Below, piece after piece: positions 34,940-43,148 of a stretch of DNA of 43,477 nucleotides; position 1 is the first letter of the stretch, and the number at the start of each line of letters is the position of its first letter. The notes below the pieces were generated by a model, which was not told the origin of the DNA, ran no database searches, and saw nothing but the letters and a program-made list of their open reading frames with translations. Location: the NCBI GenBank assembly GCA_903842945.1, contig CAIMNS010000108.1:1-43477 (forward strand). The letters are read 5' to 3'. Origin of the DNA: an uncultured Burkholderiales bacterium (GTDB lineage Bacteria; Pseudomonadota; Gammaproteobacteria; Burkholderiales; Burkholderiaceae_C). The position numbers were made by a program, and so were the translations under genes.

Positions 34940-36196
34940 ATGTCTCAAGATAAACCTTTTATTGTCAGAAGCGATACGCCTCATAGTGTTGAGGTGGTGG
35001 CTGGCTCTTTGAACGCAAAAGGTAAAAAAAATTGGGTCAAAGCTGGGCAGGATGATCCGAATCATCAGGGTTCGATAGACAAAGACATGGATTTGGGTTC
35101 TCATTTAGAGAGTCTACTTTTTAACCAAGAGGCTGAATCAGATCACGGTACCTTGAGCTCTTTCTCCATGTCAAGCGAAGCTGCACACATAAGCTCCGAC
35201 GCTTTGGCGGATCATGTTGAAAAGCTAGGGCTCGAAAAGGGTGGCAACAGCCAGCAGCAGATCGATGACGCGAACCAAGCCAAGGATCGTTTTTTGGGTG
35301 TTGGTGAGCCGGGCTTAAAAAGCAATGCCCAAAAAATTGAGGCTCAAAAGGCCAGTCAACATACAGCTCATTTGGATCAAACACAGGGCCCCCAAGACCA
35401 TCAAATCAAGATCCATCAAGACAAGGTGGATGAGAACTTGGCAAAAATCGTTTCTGATCGACTTGAAGAGAATTTGCAAAAAGTCGGTCTTGACACGGGC
35501 ATGGACAACAAGATCAAGTTGGACATGACAAGCGCCCAAGACAACACCCAGAAAATACCAACTGCAAAAGACGCCAAGCATCAAATTTCATTGGACACGG
35601 AGGTCCATGAAGACAACACACAAACTGTTGCCGCCGATGTTGCCAAGGACAACATTGCCCGCTTGGACGGCACTGTGTATGAATTGAATCAGACGCAAAA
35701 AGTTTATTCTGAGATATCTGATAACCACAGTGAATCTGTTCCCAGCGGCTCACAAGTGGACAACAAAGTCAAAATTGGAATCGACTCGCCATCTTCTAAC
35801 TCTGTTCAGATCGATTCGCAAGGCTTAAGAGACCGACAAGTCGCCATCGATACCGAATCTCTTGAAGACAACAACGCTAAAATTCAAGCCGATAGCATCC
35901 GGGATCGTCGTGCGAAATTTGAAGAGATTCGCAGGTCTAGAAATGCGCCACGAGTTGAGGTTCCCAATGAGGACGTCAGCCCTGAAGACCTGGGTGGTCT
36001 TTCAAAAGGCCAAGCGCTAAAACCTGTTCAGGCCAAAGAGTTGTCCAGAGAAGAAAAAATAGCTCAGGCGAAAAAGAAAAAATCTGATGAATTTCATGGC
36101 AGGGTTGAAGCCATTAAAAACACGGTCGTTCAATTGAACACCCAGCTCGACAAGCTGGAAGACACGGGCGTTGAACTTAAAAAAATCAGGTTTTGA
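34940..36196 (+). CDS. Hypothetical protein with about 17 tandem 12-residue repeats
   Basis: A 418-residue acidic, polar protein without signal peptide or membrane span. Three parts are visible. Residues 1-126 are low-complexity and charged. Residues 127-332 are a tandem repeat of about 12 residues: the Asn/His/Arg anchor recurs at 129, 141, 154, 166, 178, 190, 202, 214, 226, 238, 250, 262, 275, 287, 299, 311 and 323, with a loose consensus D-N-x-x-x-[IVL]-x-x-D. Residues about 365-412 are Lys/Glu-rich with heptad-like hydrophobics (AIKNTVVQLNTQLDKLEDTG), a likely coiled coil. I do not recognise the family. Strict repeat length suggests a solenoid or fibre. The ribosome binding site is weak. 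The next gene (DsrE-like) follows 51 bases on. Confidence 0.75.
   Translation: MSQDKPFIVRSDTPHSVEVVAGSLNAKGKKNWVKAGQDDPNHQGSIDKDMDLGSHLESLLFNQEAESDHGTLSSFSMSSEAAHISSDALADHVEKLGLEKGGNSQQQIDDANQAKDRFLGVGEPGLKSNAQKIEAQKASQHTAHLDQTQGPQDHQIKIHQDKVDENLAKIVSDRLEENLQKVGLDTGMDNKIKLDMTSAQDNTQKIPTAKDAKHQISLDTEVHEDNTQTVAADVAKDNIARLDGTVYELNQTQKVYSEISDNHSESVPSGSQVDNKVKIGIDSPSSNSVQIDSQGLRDRQVAIDTESLEDNNAKIQADSIRDRRAKFEEIRRSRNAPRVEVPNEDVSPEDLGGLSKGQALKPVQAKELSREEKIAQAKKKKSDEFHGRVEAIKNTVVQLNTQLDKLEDTGVELKKIRF
35318..35935 (+). repeat. Degenerate 36-base coding tandem repeat, about 17 units
   Basis: Units of 36 bases (two of 39) encode residues 127-332 of the protein above. Example units: DENLAKIVSDRL, EENLQKVGLDTG, MDNKIKLDMTSA, QDNTQKIPTAKD, EDNNAKIQADSI. 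Conservation is at the protein level; the DNA copies have diverged, which indicates old duplication under selection rather than recent slippage. Confidence 0.75.
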
Positions 36197-36247
36197 TCCC
36201 TCGGGTTCAAGCCTTTGATCCTTTCCCTTCGTGAGCTAAGACCACCG

Positions 36248-36661
36248 ATGAAAAAAATAGCCCTCTTTGTTTTCACTTGTTTGCTCTCAGGCTTGATGTT
36301 TGCCCAAGATAAGGTGGTCTACCACTTCGATCAAGCAGAGGTTCAAGCGCTCAAAGGTTTGAGGAACATCAGAAATCAATTGGAGGCTGCACCTGACACC
36401 AAAATCATCGTGGTCACCCATGCCTTGGGCGTTGATTTGCTGATGCAAGGTGCAAGGGACCAAGTTTCAAAAACCGAATACGCCCCTCTGATCTCTGATC
36501 TAAAGGCCAAGGGTGTGGTGTTCGAAGTTTGTGAGTACACCATGAAGAACCGAGGCTTGAGCAAAGATCAATTCATTCTAGAAGCGGACTTCACTCCGTC
36601 TGGCGTGGTCAGAATTACCCGCTTGCAGAGCAAAGAGGGATTTGCTTACCTGAAGCCTTGA
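36248..36661 (+). CDS. Secreted DsrE-family protein
   Basis: A 137-residue protein with a signal peptide (MKKIALFVFTCLLSGLMFAQ) and a DsrE/DsrF-like fold: IIVVTHALGVDLLMQGAR, LKAKGVVFEVCEYTMKNRGL with a single conserved Cys (Cys95). Cytoplasmic relatives carry sulfur on this Cys; a periplasmic form could do a related thiol reaction, but the role is unknown. The start at ATG 36248 is chosen for the signal peptide. Its 3' end overlaps the convergent hydrolase gene by 16 bases. Confidence 0.8.
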   Translation: MKKIALFVFTCLLSGLMFAQDKVVYHFDQAEVQALKGLRNIRNQLEAAPDTKIIVVTHALGVDLLMQGARDQVSKTEYAPLISDLKAKGVVFEVCEYTMKNRGLSKDQFILEADFTPSGVVRITRLQSKEGFAYLKP

Positions 36662-37632
36662 GTCGTCTCCAACTGTCTTACCCAACGCAAGATGTCTTCA
36701 CTGAGCGGCTCAACGCTATTGGGCGCTTTGATGCTTCCAGCCAAGACGTGCTGGTTTTTGCTTTCACTGTAATCAATGCTCAACAATTGTTTTTGATTTG
36801 AACCTATGGCATTGAAAGCCGTTTTGATCTCGTTCACATCAACGACTTGATCGCGTTCACTGTAGAGGACCAACAGCGGGAGCTTGAAGTCTTTCAAAGG
36901 GCTTTGGCGTGCCAACTTGACCAAATGCATCATCGGAAACAAAGCCTTGGTCGGGTAGGCCTTGTACCAAGCCAGGTCTTCGCCTGGATCAGATGCAGCT
37001 GTTTGGTGGGTCTTGCCCTCTATCCATTGAGCGATCTCTTTGCCCCAAGGCAGAAGGATGATTTCAGCCCTCTTGTCGTTGGGGCCGAAATTGGGTGAAA
37101 TGAACACATGGGCTTCAAGCGCTCGCCTCGCAGACCCTTCGGATACAAGGGTCGCGAGGGTTGAACCGGTGGAGCAGCTGATGACCAAGACTTTTTCTCC
37201 CAGACGGTGTCCAATGTCCAGGGCTTGCACATAGTCGGAAACCCAATCTTGGGGCGTGGCTTTTGCGAGTTCATCGGCTTCTTGCCCGTGACCCGCAAGT
37301 CTTGTGTAAAAAACATTGGCCTTGAGTTTTTTTGCAAGCACGTCGCTCAAGGGAGCTGTTTCAAGTCTTGAAGAAGAAAAGCCGTGGATGTACACAATGG
37401 ACCAAGGTGTTTTGACTGCTTTCTCACCGGCCCAAACCACAAGCTTCTCGTTTTGAGGCTTGAGGGACTTGACGCCAGACTCTTGCTCATTCAGCCATAG
37501 CTGTAAGCCCTCCAAGTTGGGAGGAAGCTCAGACGACTGCTGGTAGTTGATGGGTGGGTAATCAACGACGGGGCCCGCAAGATAGATCCCTATCAAAACG
37601 ACCAGTCCAACCATGAATTGAAAGAATTTCAA
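36646..37632 (-). CDS. Membrane-anchored alpha/beta-hydrolase with a SxSxG elbow
   Basis: A 328-residue hydrolase beginning with a hydrophobic N-terminus (about residues 5-20) that is either a signal anchor or signal peptide. Seen: YIHGFSSSRLE (oxyanion region, 81-91), nucleophile Ser154 in SCSTG at 152-156, where the first Gly of GxSxG is Ser, Asp in YSERDQVVD and His in NQHVLAG, so a full triad. The start is TTG: AGGA lies six bases before it, whereas ATG at 37614 has no ribosome binding site. Likely a lysophospholipase- or esterase-like enzyme facing the periplasm; substrate unknown. Confidence 0.82.
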   Translation of the reverse strand: MKFFQFMVGLVVLIGIYLAGPVVDYPPINYQQSSELPPNLEGLQLWLNEQESGVKSLKPQNEKLVVWAGEKAVKTPWSIVYIHGFSSSRLETAPLSDVLAKKLKANVFYTRLAGHGQEADELAKATPQDWVSDYVQALDIGHRLGEKVLVISCSTGSTLATLVSEGSARRALEAHVFISPNFGPNDKRAEIILLPWGKEIAQWIEGKTHQTAASDPGEDLAWYKAYPTKALFPMMHLVKLARQSPLKDFKLPLLVLYSERDQVVDVNEIKTAFNAIGSNQKQLLSIDYSESKNQHVLAGSIKAPNSVEPLSEDILRWVRQLETTQGFR

Positions 37633-37654
37633 AAGAGGTCCTTTTAAAAATACC

Positions 37655-38191
37655 TTATCGAACGAATTGCTCTATAAAACTCTCAGGAAGACCCAGCTTT
37701 TGAAAATGTGACCTGTATTTTTCAATTCGTGTGAAAACGTCATCGTAGCCAGTTGCGTTGCCATAAGGGTCCACATACATCAACGAGCCATGAACGGTAA
37801 AGAGGGTGATCATTTCTTGGCAGTGTTCGGGAACGATCAACGTATGGGTCTCACCAGGAGGTTCAAATACAAAGTCGCCCTCTTGTGCCTTCCAATCGTG
37901 CTCTAAGTAATGCCATTCGCCTTTGATGACATAAGCGTGGACTTGGCCCGAGTGTCGATGCCTTTGCAGCAGGCCTGCTTTGGTGACGCGCATCATGTGA
38001 ACGTAGTAACCACTGCTGACATTGAGCATGATGGGACGAGACGTGATGCCAGGCGACAAAGGTGCCCAAAGTTGGGGGTCGCCCTCTAGGGCATCTTTCA
38101 CCACCAAATCCGCTTTCATGCCCCAAGGCTGAGGCTTTTGGTAGGGGATTCGATCCTCATTGAGTTGGATATTTTCGTGATGGCTCTTCAT
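37655..38191 (-). CDS. 2,4'-dihydroxyacetophenone dioxygenase-like cupin
   Basis: A 178-residue single-domain cupin. Seen: QRHRHSGQVHAYVIKGEWHYLEHD (metal ligands His78, His80 and the region to Glu97/His98) and FEPPGETHTL (His116). The motif set matches the 2,4'-dihydroxyacetophenone dioxygenase group, which uses non-haem Fe to cleave a C-C bond in the side chain of hydroxyacetophenones. The true substrate is not proven, since many relatives are uncharacterised. AAGGAG precedes the ATG. It is 12 bases downstream of transaldolase and presumably cotranscribed with it. Confidence 0.8.
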   Translation of the reverse strand: MKSHHENIQLNEDRIPYQKPQPWGMKADLVVKDALEGDPQLWAPLSPGITSRPIMLNVSSGYYVHMMRVTKAGLLQRHRHSGQVHAYVIKGEWHYLEHDWKAQEGDFVFEPPGETHTLIVPEHCQEMITLFTVHGSLMYVDPYGNATGYDDVFTRIEKYRSHFQKLGLPESFIEQFVR

Positions 38192-38203
38192 GGACGCTCC
38201 TTG

Positions 38204-39157
38204 CTACGCATTGTGGGATTTTAAAAGATCTTCAATTTTGATGGCGTCAGCGCAAAAGCTTGAGATGCCTTCCTCTAATTTTTGACTGGCCATGGCATTG
38301 GCTTTTAATTGGGTGTGAAAGGTCTCTTGATCCAAACTGATCATTTGGGCATCGCTCAAACTTGCCGTCTCTTTGAGCAGGGCCGCTTCAAACGTGCTTG
38401 GGTGGGATTGAAGTTCCTTTAAAAGATCAGGACTGATGGTCAACAGATCGCAACCGGCCAGGGCTTGAATTTGACCGATGTTTCTAAAGCTTGCCCCCAT
38501 GATTTGGGTCTGTATGTCAAATTTTTTGTAATAGTTGTAGATGTTCTTGACGGATTGGACGCCTGGATCGTTGGCCCCAGCGTGGGCAGCTTCGTTCCAA
38601 TCTGGTCCAAGATTTTTTTTGTGCCAATCGTAGATCCTGCCCACGAAGGGGGAGATCAATTGGACCTTCGCTTGAGCGCAAGCAACAGCTTGTTCCAGAG
38701 AAAAAAGCAAAGTCAAATTGCAGTGAATGCCGTCCTCTTGTAAAACCTTGGCGGCTTGAATGCCCTCCCAAGTAGAGGCAATTTTGATGAGCAGTCGACT
38801 GGGGTCGATACCCTCTGCCTTGTAAAGTGACACAATGCGCTTGGCCCTGTCGATGCTTGCTTGGGTGTCATAACTCAGTCGTGCATCCACCTCGGTTGAC
38901 ACTCGACCGGGAATGATCTTTAAAATTTCAATGCCAAAGTACACGATCAAGCGGTCCATGGCCAGATCCAGGCTGTCCTTGGAGAGATGGCCTTTTACCT
39001 TGTTCAAAACGTAGTGGTACTCGGGTTTTTGAATGGCCTTTAAGATCAAGGATGGATTGGTGGTAGCGTCTTGAGGTCGGTATTGCCTGATTTGCATGAA
39101 GTCGCCTGTGTCTGCAACCACGGTGGAGTACTGTTTAAGGCAATCTAATTGATTCAT
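38204..39157 (-). CDS. tal: Transaldolase
   Basis: A 317-residue transaldolase of the pentose phosphate pathway (sedoheptulose 7-phosphate + glyceraldehyde 3-phosphate to erythrose 4-phosphate + fructose 6-phosphate). Seen: [12 protein letters not shown] at 30-41, [22 protein letters not shown] with Schiff-base Lys125, [18 protein letters not shown] and [10 protein letters not shown]. Length matches TalB. The gene lacks an obvious ribosome binding site. Confidence 0.95.
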   Translation of the reverse strand: MNQLDCLKQYSTVVADTGDFMQIRQYRPQDATTNPSLILKAIQKPEYHYVLNKVKGHLSKDSLDLAMDRLIVYFGIEILKIIPGRVSTEVDARLSYDTQASIDRAKRIVSLYKAEGIDPSRLLIKIASTWEGIQAAKVLQEDGIHCNLTLLFSLEQAVACAQAKVQLISPFVGRIYDWHKKNLGPDWNEAAHAGANDPGVQSVKNIYNYYKKFDIQTQIMGASFRNIGQIQALAGCDLLTISPDLLKELQSHPSTFEAALLKETASLSDAQMISLDQETFHTQLKANAMASQKLEEGISSFCADAIKIEDLLKSHNA

Positions 39158-39257
39158 GGTGAGGGGTCTGAAACGAAGTTGAGGTGGTGCTTTGGGCTGC
39201 AGAGGCTATAAAATGCCAACTTTGACTGTATATCTATTTTAGAAGAGATCCTCCACC

Positions 39258-40229
39258 ATGATGCAAAAAATAAGCTACAAACTTTCATTGCTCATGTTGT
39301 GCGCATGGCCAAGCCTTCAAGCGTATGGGGCCGATGTTTATCCTAGCAAGCCCATCAAATTGATCGTTACTTTCGTGCCTGGTGGCGGTGCAGACATACT
39401 TGCCAGGTATTTGGCACAAGCTTTGACGACCTCCTTGGGCAAACCGGTGCTGGTCGACAACAAACCAGGCGCTGGTGGCTTGATCGGTATTCAAGCTGGC
39501 TTGTCTGCTCCAGCAGATGGCTATACCTTGACCTTGATTTCTTCCAGCTACACGGTCAACCCTAGCCTGTACAAGCTCAAGTTTGATCCCGTCAATGACA
39601 TGACGCCCATCGTACAGGCTTCAAAGGGCCCTCTGTTGGTGGTGGTCAACGCCTCTCAGTCGATCAAAAGCTTGGCTGACTTTGTTGCAAAAGCCAAGTC
39701 CAAGCCCGCGCAATTGACCTACGCCTCCTCTGGCTTGGGCAGTGCGCTACATTTGGGCGCAGCGCTCTTTGCAGATCAAGCGGGCATCAGCATCAACCAC
39801 GTTCCCTACAAGGGGGGTGGGGCGGCTTTGAACGATTTGCTGGCCAACCAAATTGACATTTATTTTGCGGCAACAGCCAGTGCCTTGCCCTTGGTGCAGT
39901 CGGGCAAACTACAAGCTTTGGCAGTGACCGGGACAAAAAGAATTCCAGCTTTGCCAGACACCCCAACCATAGAGGAGCAGGGCTACAAAGGCTACGACGT
40001 GACGCTTTGGTATGGCCTCATTGGCCCCAAGGGCATGCCTCATGACTTGGTTGACAAAATCAATTCAGAGGTCAATACGATTTTGATCAAAAAAGACACC
40101 GCCACGCGTTTCGAAGCCGATGGGGCCATACCTTCAGGAGGCACTCCCGCAGAGTTCAAAGCCATCATCCGCAAAGAGATCGAATTGTGGAACAAAGTCG
40201 TGACAAAAATCGGCATCGTCCCAGAGTAA
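39258..40229 (+). CDS. Tripartite tricarboxylate transporter (Bug) substrate-binding protein
   Basis: A 323-residue receptor with signal peptide (cleavage near QAYGA). Seen: KPIKLIVTFVPGGGADILARYL, VLVDNKPGAGGLIGIQAG and HVPYKGGGAALNDLLANQID. Like the 28239 gene it has a late TLWYGLIGPKGMPHDLVDKINSEV segment, so the two are close paralogs. It converges on another receptor gene 14 bases away. Ligand unknown. Confidence 0.93.
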   Translation: MMQKISYKLSLLMLCAWPSLQAYGADVYPSKPIKLIVTFVPGGGADILARYLAQALTTSLGKPVLVDNKPGAGGLIGIQAGLSAPADGYTLTLISSSYTVNPSLYKLKFDPVNDMTPIVQASKGPLLVVVNASQSIKSLADFVAKAKSKPAQLTYASSGLGSALHLGAALFADQAGISINHVPYKGGGAALNDLLANQIDIYFAATASALPLVQSGKLQALAVTGTKRIPALPDTPTIEEQGYKGYDVTLWYGLIGPKGMPHDLVDKINSEVNTILIKKDTATRFEADGAIPSGGTPAEFKAIIRKEIELWNKVVTKIGIVPE

Positions 40230-40243
40230 TCGAGTGCCTAAGA

Positions 40244-41227
40244 TCAGTCTTGAGTGATGTTGTTTCTTTGGATAATCTCGGCCCATTTCAAACGATCAAT
40301 TTTGGCCATCGATGCAAATTGACCAGGTGTGCCTCCAAATGCCTCTGCACCTAAAAAGTTAAGCCTGTCTTTTAATTTTAGATTGAGCAGGGCTTTGTTG
40401 GTTTCTGCATTGATGAAGCTGATGATCTCAGCCGATGTCCCCTTGGGTGCATACAGACCCCACCAAGTATCAGATTGAAAGTTGCTCAATCCAAAATCCT
40501 TGCCTGCTTCCATCATGGTGGGCACATCAGGAGCAAGTGCGGAACGTTTTTTACCAGTTACGGCGATGGCCGTTAACTTTCCATCCAATACGTGTGGCAT
40601 GGCAGAAACGATGCTATCAAACACCATGTGCACTTTGCCTGAAATGATATCTGGAATCGCTTGTCCTGAGCCCTTGTAGGGAATGTGGGTGATGGAGACA
40701 CCAGCGTCCGCCTTAAAGGCCTCGGCTGTTAAATGAATAATGGTTCCATTGCCGCTAGAGGCGTAATTCAATTTGCCTGGATTGTTTTTAAGATAAGCGA
40801 TGAGTTCTTTTAAGTTGTTGACAGGGATGGTTTTGGTCAGCAAAAGAATATTGGTTGCGTTGGCCACATGAACGATGGGGATGAAGTCGGTGTCAATGTT
40901 GTAGGGTAAGTTCTTGCTCAAAGACGGGCCAATGGCGTGAGTGCTCGAAGAGGTGAACAAGATGGTATGGCCATCGTCCTTGGCCTTGGAGACGATGTTG
41001 CTGCCGATGCTTCCCCCCGCACCCGGTTTGTTATCGATGACCACTTGTTGCCCGAATTGGGAAGACAGTTGTTGACCCAAGGCGCGCGCGAGAAGATCTG
41101 TCGATCCCCCCGCTGGGAACGGCACCACCAAATCAATGGGTTTGAATGGAAAAGATTGCGAAGAGCAAGGCAGACCATTTAAAGCCATCAATAGAGCAAG
41201 CAGTAAATTTTTCATAAAAATAAGCAT
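40244..41227 (-). CDS. Tripartite tricarboxylate transporter (Bug) substrate-binding protein
   Basis: A 327-residue receptor with signal peptide (cleavage near CSSQS). Seen: KPIDLVVPFPAGGSTDLLARAL, VVIDNKPGAGGSIGSNIVSKA and HIPYKGSGQAIPDIISGKVH. The start is ATG 41227 or ATG 41215; neither has a clear ribosome binding site. Its C-terminal end (RLKWAEIIQRNNITQD) is closely matched by the relic at 41266-41358 just upstream. It lies downstream of the Tat-exported flavoprotein gene on the same strand and may be transcribed with it, suggesting a shared substrate. Confidence 0.93.
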   Translation of the reverse strand: MLIFMKNLLLALLMALNGLPCSSQSFPFKPIDLVVPFPAGGSTDLLARALGQQLSSQFGQQVVIDNKPGAGGSIGSNIVSKAKDDGHTILFTSSSTHAIGPSLSKNLPYNIDTDFIPIVHVANATNILLLTKTIPVNNLKELIAYLKNNPGKLNYASSGNGTIIHLTAEAFKADAGVSITHIPYKGSGQAIPDIISGKVHMVFDSIVSAMPHVLDGKLTAIAVTGKKRSALAPDVPTMMEAGKDFGLSNFQSDTWWGLYAPKGTSAEIISFINAETNKALLNLKLKDRLNFLGAEAFGGTPGQFASMAKIDRLKWAEIIQRNNITQD

Positions 41228-41265
41228 TCAACTGTAAAAATACAAAAAAGAAGTCATGGACGAGT

Positions 41266-41358
41266 TCAATCTTGGATGACATGGCTCTCTTCAATCAAAA
41301 CGGTCCATTTCAATCGATGGAGCATTGCCATGTCGGCAAAGGGGTGGGCAGCCGTTTG
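41266..41358 (-). pseudogene. C-terminal relic of a TTT (Bug) receptor gene
   Basis: A 30-codon minus-strand fragment between two in-frame stops ends in RLKWTVLIEESHVIQD, which aligns without gaps with RLKWAEIIQRNNITQD at the end of the neighbouring receptor (41227-40244); the preceding residues also match (FADMAML against FASMAKI). DNA similarity is visible as well (GGTCCATTTCAATCGAT against GGCCCATTTCAAACGAT on the plus strand). No signal peptide or body of the gene remains; upstream sequence belongs to the flavoprotein gene ending at 41382. Confidence 0.85.
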
Positions 41359-41381
41359 TCATTGACCGCATGTTCATCTCT

Positions 41382-43148
41382 TTATTCGTGGATCGGTTCA
41401 AGAGAAGCGTATTTACCAGAGATAAAGCCTTGGGTTGTTGCGCGGGCGAGTCCATGCAAGCTAAAGCCTCCAGCAGATTCGCCCCCACAATACAAACCTT
41501 CAATGACTTGTCCATTGAGATCACAGACTTGACATTTTGCATTGATGCGCAAACCTGCTCGTGTATCGTGAAGAACCGGTGTGGCCCAAGCTGCGTAGAA
41601 AGGACCCTTTTGTATTTTGTATTTGGGTTTTTCTTTACCAAAATCTGTGTCTACCCCTGAATCCACAAAAGAGTTGTACCGCTTGACAGTCTCCTCCAAT
41701 TGCTCAGCTGGCATGGGTACTCGTTGGTATTTCATTTTAATTTTTTCAGCCAATTCTTTAAGAGTGGCTGCACTGAAGAAGAAACCATTTGCTTCATCAG
41801 TAAAGGGAGGCAAGATGTTCCATTTTTCTCGGTCAATGGCATCTGCATCAAAGATGGCCCAGATCGGGCCGCCCCCGTTATGTCCGTCCCCAATGCCTGC
41901 CATGGCCGCATTGAGGTAATTCTTGGGATCCCATTTCATGTTTTTGGCGTTCAAGTAAGAGTTGGGCACGTAATTTTTGTTCACGCCGTAATTGTCAGAG
42001 GTAAATTGTGAGCCGGTTTCGTCATAAAAGCGTTGACCAATCATGTTGACGGTGATCACATCGTGCCAATCTTTGACCGTTAAGCCAATGGATCTCGCTT
42101 TTGGAAAAACCTCACTGCCGGGAAAGAATTTGAGGTTGACGTAGCCATACTGACCGCCAATGGTGCCTGGTTTTGTGATGCCGGAGCTGAATTCACCCGT
42201 GTTGTTATAAAGTCCCCAAAGGGAAGCTCCCACGGCCATCGCCGCAATTTCACCGCTTGCATCTTGGTAAGACCAGGGGGTTCCCGCTACGCCGCAATAC
42301 TCTTCGGTCAGGCGGGGGTCAAACATGCGTCTGAAATTGACATTCGAGGTCGATCCCCCAGTTCCTAGAATCACAGCGCGCTTTGCACGGATACGAATTT
42401 CCTTGCCTTGATGCATGGCCACCACACCAATGACGGGACCACTTGAGTGCTCTTTTCGAATGAGTTGCGACATTTTGTGCTCAAGCATGAACACGACCCC
42501 TTTGCGCTTGGCCGAGTCAATCAATGGGTGCATCAATCCGTTTCCAGTTGACATGGTCCGTCTGACACTGGGCTCAGCTGGTTTTCCCGTTTGTATCAAG
42601 GGCCAATCGACAGGTGCACAGTGCATCTCCCTTGGTACGGAGGCGCCTACTGAATTACCACCCCTGGTGTCAGGTGCTTTGTCGACAAATACAACACCAT
42701 TGTCCAGGACAAATTCGCAAGTCTGAGCACAATGATCGGCGAAAGCCCGAATCACCTCCCGGTCGTTGTAGCGGTAGTCAGGAAAGCCATTGGCGCTGAC
42801 CACCGACCAATCCGTTAAATCTTGAAAAAGCAAATCGGGAGAATCTTTGACGCCCCATTTCTTTTGAAAACTCGTTCCACCACCAAGAGGTAAATTGCCT
42901 CCACTGCAAATGGCGTGACCGCCTAAGTGGTTCTCGGCTTCAAGGACCATGACAGCGTGGCCCCCCTCTCTGGCCTTCAAGGCCGCAGGTACACCCGTGG
43001 CCCCAGAGCCAATCACCAAAATATCTGTTTCTTTGTCCCAATGATGTTTTTTGGATGGAGACTTGGTTTTGGCCTCAGTTGGGCCATGGAGGGCGGCCGC
43101 GGCTGTTACCGTGGAGCCCAAAAGGATGTTTCTTCGATTGATACCCAT
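41382..43148 (-). CDS. Tat-exported FAD-dependent oxidoreductase (fumarate reductase / ketosteroid dehydrogenase type)
   Basis: A 588-residue flavoprotein (from ATG 43148, preceded by GGAG) with a twin-arginine signal, INRRNILLGSTVTAAAALHG. Seen: FAD-binding ETDILVIGSGATGVPAALKA, GGHAICSGGNLPLGGG, VILGTGGSTSN, and the C-terminal EGLYCGGESAGG with LARATTQGFISGKYA. This is the FAD_binding_2 pattern of fumarate/urocanate reductases and 3-ketosteroid dehydrogenases; no haem-binding CxxCH is present in the visible sequence, so electrons come from another partner. Folded flavin before export is consistent with Tat. Substrate unknown; the linked receptor suggests an imported or periplasmic organic acid. 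Confidence 0.85.
   Translation of the reverse strand: MGINRRNILLGSTVTAAAALHGPTEAKTKSPSKKHHWDKETDILVIGSGATGVPAALKAREGGHAVMVLEAENHLGGHAICSGGNLPLGGGTSFQKKWGVKDSPDLLFQDLTDWSVVSANGFPDYRYNDREVIRAFADHCAQTCEFVLDNGVVFVDKAPDTRGGNSVGASVPREMHCAPVDWPLIQTGKPAEPSVRRTMSTGNGLMHPLIDSAKRKGVVFMLEHKMSQLIRKEHSSGPVIGVVAMHQGKEIRIRAKRAVILGTGGSTSNVNFRRMFDPRLTEEYCGVAGTPWSYQDASGEIAAMAVGASLWGLYNNTGEFSSGITKPGTIGGQYGYVNLKFFPGSEVFPKARSIGLTVKDWHDVITVNMIGQRFYDETGSQFTSDNYGVNKNYVPNSYLNAKNMKWDPKNYLNAAMAGIGDGHNGGGPIWAIFDADAIDREKWNILPPFTDEANGFFFSAATLKELAEKIKMKYQRVPMPAEQLEETVKRYNSFVDSGVDTDFGKEKPKYKIQKGPFYAAWATPVLHDTRAGLRINAKCQVCDLNGQVIEGLYCGGESAGGFSLHGLARATTQGFISGKYASLEPIHE

Noticed and set aside
40230-40243. Possible terminator between the two convergent TTT receptor genes
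   Set aside because: Only a four-base AAGA/TCTT repeat is present nearby and there is no T-run.
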